Assembly: GCA_013420905.1 (NCBI GenBank)
Contig: JAAXNY010000010.1
Span: 2,790,001-2,854,000, forward strand
DNA: 64,000 bases
Reading direction: 5' to 3'
DNA from: Collybia mongolica
Lineage: Eukaryota > Basidiomycota > Agaricomycetes > Agaricales > Clitocybaceae
The notes under the pieces were generated by a model. The model was not told the origin of the DNA and ran no database searches. It saw only the letters and a program-made list of their open reading frames with translations. Of the stretch, positions 56,582 to 64,000 are shown piece after piece. How positions within the stretch are numbered: position 1 is the stretch's first letter; every line of letters begins with the position of its first letter. A program made the position numbers and the translations under genes.

Positions 56582-57170
56582 CCTCTACGACTAGAGAAGT
56601 GCTACCCAGTCTCTCATTCGTTGCGTGCGTTCTATCCCCAGAAAAATCTATACATTTCAACTGAACAGGTCCGAGACGCGTGCCTAATTGAAATGCTGGG
56701 CCCAATTAAAAAAAAAGGAGCTCCGTAAAAATTCATGTGGAGCGCGGCAGTGTCCGCATGACAACTGGGACAGTTGTTATCAGTGTTGAGGGGGAGATGG
56801 GTATAAGCAAAATCGAATTGGAAAAACCTTACCAAGGTTACAAGGATTGAAATAGATTGTCTATAAAAAGTCAGTGATCGCGCCACGGTTTTTAATGATC
56901 GAGAGAATTGCACCAGAATTAAACCGTACTATTTATAACTTAAGTAGCCGGGGCAAGGGCGGAAGCTTTCTTATGAAGACAATAGAACCACAGCCAAATC
57001 AATAGCATTGTTTATAGTCCGAGGGACTGTATGTAAGACAAAGTGTTGGACTTCAATTAATAAAATTGAAGCCCAACGAAAGGCGGGGGAATAAGTGATA
57101 TGTAAGGGCACTAGGGCCCGGGAAAACACATATAGAAAGAAAACGTAGGTGGGGGGGGGGCGCGGCGCGG
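56582..57170. other. Spacer between the two antisense genes
   Basis: Holds the upstream region of gene B and the 3' end of gene A, with a nine-base G run at 57,152-57,160. No further gene seen. Confidence 0.5.
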
Positions 57171-59120
57171 CTACTCCTCCTCGCTGTCAGGCACGGACGC
57201 AGAAGATCTTGACGACGAAGAACTGTCATCAACCTCTACTTCTTCTTCCAAGGGCGGCCAAGGGAGATTCTGGAAGTCCGCGTAGAAGAGGAGGGCGCTC
57301 TCCGTGGCTGGCGTAGTCAGCAAGAGGTTTTGAAGGCCCTCCAGGCCTTCCTCCTCGTACAACCTACCAATGGTGCCAACTATGCGCGCCAACAAGGAGT
57401 CGCACATTTCAAGCGCGCGGTTAGCGGCCTGAATGACCTCCGCGGCAAGGGTGTCCGCGTCGCCGAGCTGAGCATAGGCTTCAGCAACCGCTAGTAGAAT
57501 AAGTAAAATCAGTAGTAAACAAAAAGACGGAAAGAAGATGGCTTACTAGAAATGCCCGCACCAAGCATGGGCCCCAGATCCTCACGGAGCCTAGCGCGCT
57601 TCTGGGGAGTGAGGCTGAAGCTGCACTTCCCCTTCTTGGCGGTGGCGCATTCCACGCACGGTTTACCCCAACCGTTGAAGGTGCACTCAATGTCGCCGCG
57701 GGTGGCGCACATCGTGCAAGGATAGCCCACCTAGTAAAAATGATCAGTAACAAGAAATAAAGTAGTAATAAACATACGGAAGAGCGCCGCGGCGCAAGGT
57801 CAGCCAGCAGGGAGGTAATGGGGGACTGTAGCGGCGTCAGCTCCCAGTTGGGAACCAGCGCGTGCTTGCGGCGTGTCGCCTGTGCCCTATCCCTAGAGCG
57901 AGTGGTCTTACGCGACCGACGAGGAGAAGGGGCCGCGGGAGGCAACAACTCCGCGAACCCCTCTTGAGCCAACTGGCGGGCGATCTCATCATCGAAGAGC
58001 CGAAGTTCAGGGACTTCAACCTTCACCAGCGGCTGCCCAGAGGACTAAGGAGATAAAGATGAGTAAAAGTAAATGACTTCAAGAGAGAAAAGAGACATAC
58101 CGGGCCTGCTTCCGAGGGACGCGGCGCGGAAGCACTGCCAGTCCCCTGGGCGCGCGACATGTCGGACTAGAATTTTGAAATCAAGTCAGCAATAATGTGA
58201 AACTCGTAAAGTAAAGGACATACCTGGGGAACCGCACGGCCTTTGCCCTTGGACCCAGCTGTACGCTTCCGCTTGAGGGGCTATTAAAATAAGTCAACTA
58301 CCGAAGAAAAGTAATAAAAAGCAGTAATAAACGAACCGCGGGTACCAAGACCGGGGAGCGCGCCGGCAAGGGCGCGGCGGACCAACTGTCCCGGTACTGA
58401 TGGTAACGGCGCGGTGCGCCAACCATGCGAGGAGGGACGAGGAAAGTATCCTGAAAGATACTTTCACCATTGTCGCGCTCGAAGCGCGACCCCACCTGGT
58501 CCAGGACTTGCTCCACAGTGGGAGCCTGGCCCTAAAGTAAAAGGTAGTCAGCTTGACAAGGGCAGGCAGAGTAAAGAAGTAAACAAGTCACTTACCAGAA
58601 GAATGGAATTGTGGCCCAGGTCAGTCGATATGACCGTGCGCCAGGAAGACCACGAAGCCTCGCGCGCGTCGACTGGGATGCGCATCACTTGAAGGTGAAG
58701 CGCGCGCAGGAGGAGAATAGCCGGATATGGCAGCAAAAAACGCGCGCCACGGACCACGCCAGTGATGGCATCCTGAGACCAGTAAATAAGTAAAAGGTTT
58801 TAATAAGTAAAAGATGGGCGTACGATGAGCATGGAGCAGTGATCGACGAAGTCAATCAACTCGTCGAGGTCAAGGGGGCCCTGATGGTCCATACGGGGCG
58901 CGAGTTCCTCGGCCATAATAATCCACCCTTGCTCCATGGCGACAAAGACATCGCCCTCGGCATCTTCAAGGAGGTCGGAAAATGAGGGGACCGGCTGGTC
59001 CACATAGACCATAGTGGGGGAACGGCCCTCAGTCGGTAGAATCGCGGCAGAGAGCGAGAGAGACAGCGCAGAAGGCGAGCGCAGAGCACGAGCCATGGCG
59101 GAAGTAGAAGTGGAAGACAT
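57171..59120 (-). CDS. Antisense cargo gene A of the LTR element, 520 aa, double CxxC cluster
   Basis: Eight exons on the minus strand, all with GT-AG ends and consistent phase: 59120-58824, 58772-58596, 58531-58337, 58280-58224, 58166-58101, 58044-57778, 57730-57547 and 57490-57171. The N-terminal third is mixed helical and acidic. The middle is basic and disordered (KRKRTAGSKGKG, then RRSRKTTRSRDRAQATRRK). A cysteine module follows: PCTMCATRGDIEC, then PCVECATAKKGKC, i.e. C-x2-C-x7-C-x8-C-x2-C-x7-C. This resembles a Zn2Cys6 binuclear cluster but has x7 instead of x6 spacers. The C-terminus is helical and ends in a Ser/Glu-rich acidic tail. A DNA- or RNA-binding role is inferred from the zinc-like module beside a basic region. 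I know no family for it. Confidence 0.7.
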
Positions 59121-59562
59121 TTCTGTTTGAAAAGGTTGGAGCGTTTGAGCGATGCAGATAGCAAAGAGATTTAGAAATGGGCTATAAAGTCCAAATTGTC
59201 TAAAACTTAGCAAGGACGTGAGCTTTTTAAAACGCACAACCCTGCATTGCGAAGCTCTAAAGAACAAACAGGAGTACCGATCTCTTGCTGAAGTGTCAGA
59301 AACATAACGAGAAAAATGTCCAGATGACTGAAATATCTGTAAAGCGATGTCCAAATGTCAAGTACTCTCTCAGGAGACGTATATAACTGTCACGATCCTG
59401 ATGGGAAGTAAACCTCTGGGCTCGATCCCAACATCGCGCGCCTACCTGTCTAAAAGCGGAACCGTTGTAACATTGTACTGAAAGATTAGACGCGTGCAGA
59501 CCCGAAGTATTGGACCAACCTGCCGGCAAAGAGAGACTGAGGACAGTCTACATTTGTGGTAT
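59121..59562. other. Upstream region of antisense gene A
   Basis: No gene. It contains the presumed promoter of gene A (minus strand), including a TTTTAAAAAGC run at 59,222-59,232 about 105 bp before its ATG. Confidence 0.45.
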
Positions 59563-59570
59563 GGGGGAGA
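59563..59570 (+). promoter_or_regulatory. Polypurine tract
   Basis: GGGGGAGA directly abuts the start of the 3' LTR, as expected for the plus-strand primer of LTR retrotransposons. Confidence 0.65.
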
Positions 59571-60787
59571 TGATAGGGCCCGAAATTGTTTGCACTTATA
59601 AAGTCAACAAGTAAGGCTATTAGTGTCATTTCTAATAACCAAGTAAGCAGTAATAAAGGATTAGAGTCGAGCTCCGAGACGGCTAATCAGAGTGAACTAG
59701 TCTAATGGATAATACACTATCAGTACAGAGGACTATGAGTACGGTCTATTATTAGTCCTATTCACCATGCCCGGTTACAACCTCGGTGTCTTAGTTCATA
59801 AGTAACCGTTGTAGTATGATATCATTAGTCCGGGGATCATCATTAATAGGAGAAGTAATTGTAAATTCGGGACTTGCACAACCCGATCCTAGTCAGGGGT
59901 ACTTGGTGTTAACTACCGGAAGTGACGGGACACCGTGAATAGCAACCAGGACAATCAGGAGGAGTAAACGACAGTGCCGCGCTGTTTTAAATAACAGAGC
60001 GCGTGGTCGGGACTTGATAAGAGTTTAGCCAGCTCTCTCAATATTTGATAAGTAACCAGTAAACGACATAATTGGCACACATGGCGCGCGCGCCAAGTTG
60101 TAGTAGACGCGTCAGTATTGAATACAGATTCTTGGCGCGCGGGAGCGCGGTTCCGTGTAAAATTTACAATTCCATATGATATTTAGTTTGTACATTATAA
60201 ATAGACTGTAGATGAGTAGCGCTAAGGCAAGGAATCTTGCCCCCACTTTGCGCTACTATAGAGTATACAAATCACATTTGTTAAAAACACTATTGCGTGC
60301 CCGAATTAAGGATCAGATTGCTTCAACGTGTCTTGATTGGAATTGATTGAAGAACTACAGAATTAAAGAGACTTAGTTCACTTGGAACTTAGTATCGTAT
60401 TGTCCGTTGGAATTACTAGGCACTTGGCCTTAGTGCACTTGGCACTGTATTGTTTGATAAGTCGCTTGGACTTACAGATCCGTTTGGGATCATTAATAAT
60501 TGAACGTACACTTGGTACCCAGTCTATTGGATCGAGAAATATTATAAATATACCTAGCAGGTTTATAAACCTGTGTTGAAGCTTTTGTCTGAATCAAACC
60601 CGTTGGGAGATCATTGAAAAGGGCTTTGGCTAGTACTATTCAAAGCTTAGTGCTTCTAAGCACTTGAACCCGAACTCAAAACAGGCGATTCCTACTGTTC
60701 GTGTGTTGATTGTTAAGTTTGGTGTGTGTGTGTAAGGGATTACATTTCATAGCATCAGCGCACTTATAGCCCAGGAGCCCCCTTTCA
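59571..60787 (+). repeat. 3' long terminal repeat
   Basis: 1,217 bp direct copy of the 5' LTR, beginning TGATAGGG and ending CCTTTCA. Seven differences from the 5' copy were counted by eye. Confidence 0.92.
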
Positions 60788-62604
60788 ACGTGTACTCCGA
60801 TCGACTAGGTAAGACTTAAAGAACTGCACCACTTCTGGCGCAAACCCCTGCTTTTCCAGGACAGAGAGAAGGACCTCATGATTAATAGAGGGGAAGAATT
60901 GGGCAAGGTCAAAGGCAACCACACTCATTTTAAGACCCGCCTGCCATCCAGCACGGATGGTGTGCATGAGGAAGCACCCAGCATCCTCGGTGGAGTTCTG
61001 ACGAACTCCTCCAAATTGATTTGGGTGGAGGACTCCATGTTCTGCAGCTTCAAGTTGCAGTCTAGTGGAGAGCATCTTCTCGAGGAGTTTGCCCAATGTG
61101 TTCAGAAGAACAATCAGACGGAACGCCTTGGGGGTGTCATACAAAGGTTTCCCAGGTTTTGGGATAACTACTGTAGTAGAAGCCTTGAATTTGGCAGGCC
61201 AGCAGCCTGTCTGGACGCAAGAGTTGGCCAGCCACAAGAAGAGGCAGCTCATGTGCTTGTCCTGGATGAGCCGTTTGAGATGACGCCATGTGATGTGATC
61301 CGGCCCAGGGGCGGATCTGTTCGAGGTGCCCATAAGGGCATCTGACATCTCGGCGGCAGAGTACGGGACCCACACCCTAGTGGTTGGGGATTCCCATTTG
61401 TTACCCAGTTTGGTCAGGTCAACGGGCCTGTCCATAGCTGAGTTGAAGGTGGAGTGGAGGGCATTCCACAGTTGATCCACAGATGTGCAGGGCACTCCTT
61501 GGTACGAGATTGCCTCAACTGGGGGTGTCTTGTGTGGTCCGACCCAGTCCATAAGGTCCCAGGGTCGGAGATTGTTGTGAGCAATCTTGTTGATTCTTTT
61601 GTTGAAATGCTTACGTTTTGCCTTACGTGTGGCCTTCTTGAAGGTTGACCAGTCAGCTGGGAGATCAGACTCCATTGCGACTGCCTTGGCAAGACTTAGA
61701 CCGGGCGCAAGCCCGGTTAGCCTTGGTGTGATGAGACCATGCCACACCAAAAGCGACGGATATAGCCCTAGCAACAGCTTGGGTTTGACCAACTGACATA
61801 GCGCCAGGGATTGGGATTTGACCCAGGAGGAGGGAGATTTCACTGAGGAAGTCCGCCTCTTCATCGGAGTTGACTTTGATGGACATTTTCCCCTCAGGCC
61901 AGTAGACCTTAAGGGGGATATCCAGTAATAATGGAAGGTGATTGGGTTCCCCCTTGTCTTCTAACGTTAAGATCAGCTGTGTAGCCCTGGAACATCAGGA
62001 CAAACACCAGGTCAAGAATCGAGCCACGGAGCACTGCGTTATATGGCCGATGGGTGACCCCTCCCAAAGTCGGGGCCACTCTCTCCAGGTTAAGTTTTGC
62101 AGCACACTCCATGAGCCTAGAGGCCATTGGGTGTTCGCATGTAAGTGTCGCATCCCAGTGAGATGAAGGGCAATTAAAATCCCCCCCCATATAACTCAAC
62201 TCTGGTAGTGCGTCCAGGTGGTCTTCGATGTACCGAATGGCCGAGCCATTCTCATCGGAGTAGGTGTTCATCAGATGTATGGGGCCAAGATGCCCTTTTA
62301 CAGTGATGACCATGACATCGCGATGATTCACAATGTCAGATCGGAGCTTAGGTTTGATCATGCGCATGGTGCGATTAACATAAGCAAGGACATGTGGCCT
62401 TTCATTGGCCCCGTCAAACCCTTTAGGGTACATAGCTATCCAATCCGGGTGGTTCGGCAGCCCTTTTACAGGGACCCTGTCCTTCTCCATCAGGGAGGCA
62501 GTGTATCTCACAGTGGACCATGGTGGTTCCTGGAGAAATAAGATATCTGAGATGGATTTCATATGTTCCAGAAGGTTGATTGTCCAATTGTGCTTGCATC
62601 CCAC
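60788..62604 (-). pseudogene. LINE ORF2, 5' half: endonuclease and RT fingers/palm
   Basis: An EEP-type (APE) endonuclease begins near 62,604 (DILFLQEPPW, GHLGPIHLMNTYSD, GGDFNCPSSHWD) and nicks target DNA. The reverse transcriptase starts near 61,300 (APGPDHITWRHLKRL, VVIPKPGKP, VAFDLAQFFPSINHEVL). The frame shifts twice, near 61,950 (end of the endonuclease) and near 61,690, so no single frame covers the segment. It ends at the LTR insertion, and its reading resumes at 46,561. Confidence 0.82.
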
Positions 62605-62843
62605 ATTTTGACAATAAATACGTAAAGTGTCTACAGAGGTTGTACTACGTATGGGTCAATGACTGTCGAACTTCTCAAGGGTTCGCCCGGCGTCTAAGGA
62701 GCCTGCCTCCTGTGATGTTGGGAAAAGGTGAGTTAGGGGTAGGAATGAAGCGTAACAGCTCATCACCTACCTTCTGTGCAGTATACTTGGAGAAGACCCA
62801 CTTTGGATTGTAGCAGTTCTTCCAGAACAAGCAGATACGACTG

Positions 62844-63749
62844 TCAGTGACCTGCAGGGGTCGCCTCTTGAGGGGGGTTGGCCTTGGGCTGTTTTTTGCA
62901 GCACGTGGCTAACATGCGGTGGTGGTTGGTTTCATGTGGGCCGGCACAGATGGAGCACAGCTGCGTCTTGAATGGACAAACCTCTGTGCAGTGTCCATAC
63001 CTCCAGCAGCGGGGACATATGGGGACTCCAACTTGCTTCTCAGTGGGCAGGATGGTGAGTTTCTTGGACCCGAGCATGAAGCTTCGGCCCTTGAGGCTAC
63101 GGAGGTGCTGTCCACCTCGCAAGTCATAGATATCGAAGAACACTGTGCCGGTGTCTGATGTCCGGGAGTTTCTTACCATCCGGGGCCTAGACCCTTGGTA
63201 GAAGTGGATGGCCTCACGCCAGGGGCATTTACCGAGGATCTCAGCAATGTTGTCTGGTGTGAGGGGAATGGGGGTACCATTGGCGGCATACTTGATGTGT
63301 GCTCCAAAGTAAGGGAAGTTGGGGATGCGAAGGAATGACTTGGATGAGCCTACTTCCACACGCGTTTCCACGGAGTTGTCTTTGCGTATCTTTTTAGCTG
63401 TGTTGCTAAAATAGGCATGCATGATCTGGATGTCATCTTCGACCGGCAAAACATCACACACAAGGGCCAGGCCCCCGAGGTGGTTTTGGGTCTCAGACAT
63501 GATGCGAATGGCTCTCTTATGAGTGCCAAGGTGAGAGTTCAGTGGCCCAACCACTGGCGTATCAGGCCAGTGGGTGGGGGGTGAAGTGATGATGACCACC
63601 TCCTTCCGGGAGGGGTCATGTGTGGTGGATCTCTTGCGTCGAGCTTTTGCTTGGGCCGAGTCCGAGGGGGTAGGGACAATATCACCAGACACGACCTGCT
63701 GAGCGCGCACAATGGAAGCGATGGGTGCTGAGGGAAAGGACTTGGCCAT
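62844..63749 (-). CDS. LINE ORF1 (gag-like, CCHC zinc knuckles), about 301 aa
   Basis: RNA-binding partner of ORF2. Near the C-terminus are zinc knuckles: CPRCWRYGHCTEVC (C-x2-C-x4-H-x4-C) and a second C/H-rich one beginning CSICAGPH. The middle is a mixed alpha/beta region without a name that I can give. The first ATG in frame is at 63,749, but the frame is open further upstream to about 63,947, so the true start may be earlier or non-AUG. The stop is at 62,844, about 240 bp before the start of ORF2. Confidence 0.75.
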   Translation of the reverse strand: MAKSFPSAPIASIVRAQQVVSGDIVPTPSDSAQAKARRKRSTTHDPSRKEVVIITSPPTHWPDTPVVGPLNSHLGTHKRAIRIMSETQNHLGGLALVCDVLPVEDDIQIMHAYFSNTAKKIRKDNSVETRVEVGSSKSFLRIPNFPYFGAHIKYAANGTPIPLTPDNIAEILGKCPWREAIHFYQGSRPRMVRNSRTSDTGTVFFDIYDLRGGQHLRSLKGRSFMLGSKKLTILPTEKQVGVPICPRCWRYGHCTEVCPFKTQLCSICAGPHETNHHRMLATCCKKQPKANPPQEATPAGH

Positions 63750-64000
63750 CTGGACAAGCCCTGCCTGAGCTGCGGCGGGGCCCTTTGCCTTCTTCGCAGA
63801 GGGAGGCTGAGGGGTGGAGATTGCAGCAGATGCTGCAGACGCAAAGGTCTTTGATCTAGGAGGAAGGGAATGCTTGATAGAGCGTGTGTATATGACTTTC
63901 TTGGAGGGGTGGCGAAGGCCAGCTGGGTCCGCAGTAGCATTGGTGGATTAAGGGGGCAGAGAGTGCCCAGGACGAGGTGGTCAGTTGGAAGGGATGGGGA

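Larger units (their letters stand above)
46562..60787 (+). mobile_element. Ty3/gypsy-type LTR retrotransposon with antisense cargo genes, 14,226 bp
   Basis: Bounded by two direct LTRs (TG...CA) of 1,216 and 1,217 bp and flanked by ACGT on both sides (ACGTT left, ACGTG right). Order on the plus strand: 5' LTR, PBS, gag (CCHC), protease, pol (RT, RNase H, integrase), then a 4.6-kb extra region with two minus-strand spliced genes, polypurine tract and 3' LTR. RNase H before integrase is the Ty3/gypsy order. All three retrotransposon frames are open and LTR identity is about 99.4%, so it is young and perhaps still mobile. It sits inside a LINE reverse-transcriptase gene. The extra region makes it unusually long. 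Confidence 0.92.
44249..64000 (-). mobile_element. Non-LTR retrotransposon (LINE), split by a nested LTR element and running off the right edge
   Basis: Two blocks, 44,249-46,561 and 60,788-64,000, together form one minus-strand LINE. ORF1 (CCHC knuckles) is at 62,844-63,947, then ORF2 with endonuclease, reverse transcriptase, RNase H and a terminal CCHC. The reading frame on the two sides of the LTR element joins exactly when one copy of the 4-bp ACGT duplication is removed. A run of 17 T at 44,249-44,265 on the plus strand could be the poly(A) tail marking the 3' end. The 5' end lies beyond the window. ORF2 carries at least two frameshifts and a stop, so the copy was probably dead or dying. 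Confidence 0.8.

Noticed and set aside
1..64000. CRISPR arrays, operons or bacterial-type genes
   Set aside because: No regularly spaced direct repeats. Gene structure is spliced throughout, so the sequence is eukaryotic.

Overview
The window comes from a filamentous basidiomycete, probably an Agaricomycete. Genes are densely intronic, with GT-AG introns of about 45-80 bp and several very small exons. The gene set is fungal: a Gcn4-type bZIP, Golgi GDPase, RNA polymerase III subunit C11, a hexose-type MFS transporter, Kha1-like cation/H+ antiporters and a GH127 hydrolase. Several families present are typical of mushroom genomes: a stand-alone A-T-R NRPS-like reductase, a TPR-CHAT protein, a hAT element, a LINE and a large Ty3/gypsy element. 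All exon structures below were worked out by eye from reading frames, splice consensus and family expectation. No search was run.

Layout. 1-1.7 kb holds no assignable gene. 1.7-5.3 kb is a complete six-exon A-T-R reductase, followed by about 3.4 kb with little coding signal. At 8.7 kb is an intron-containing tRNA-Glu(CTC), directly followed by an unrecognised 499-aa frame. At 10.65-13.39 kb lies a hAT transposon with both TIRs and an exact 8-bp target duplication; its transposase gene looks damaged. 16.1-22.6 kb is a housekeeping block: GCN4-like, GDA1, RPC11 (opposite strand) and a SPRY gene, with a decayed second SPRY copy at 23.5-24.3 kb. 24.5-31.9 kb holds two tandem Kha1-like antiporter genes with almost identical exon sizes. 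32.4-35.5 kb is a 21-exon secreted GH127 enzyme. 35.7-39.2 kb (minus) is a TPR-CHAT protein with twelve 45-residue repeats and a His/Cys dyad. 41.0-43.7 kb is a 19-exon sugar transporter.

The right third (44.2 kb to the window end) is nested transposons. A minus-strand LINE (ORF1, then ORF2 with endonuclease, RT, RNase H and CCHC) is split inside its RT by a 14.2-kb Ty3/gypsy-type element at 46,562-60,787. The LTRs are about 1.2 kb and differ at only about seven positions, so the insertion is young. Besides gag, protease and pol on the plus strand, the element carries two multi-exon genes in antisense orientation between pol and the 3' LTR (520 aa and 360 aa). Each has a candidate TATA-like box, and neither belongs to a family I recognise. 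The larger one holds a duplicated CxxC-x7-C motif resembling a binuclear zinc cluster. This antisense cargo is the most unusual feature of the window. Its introns could survive reverse transcription because they cannot be spliced from the sense genomic RNA.
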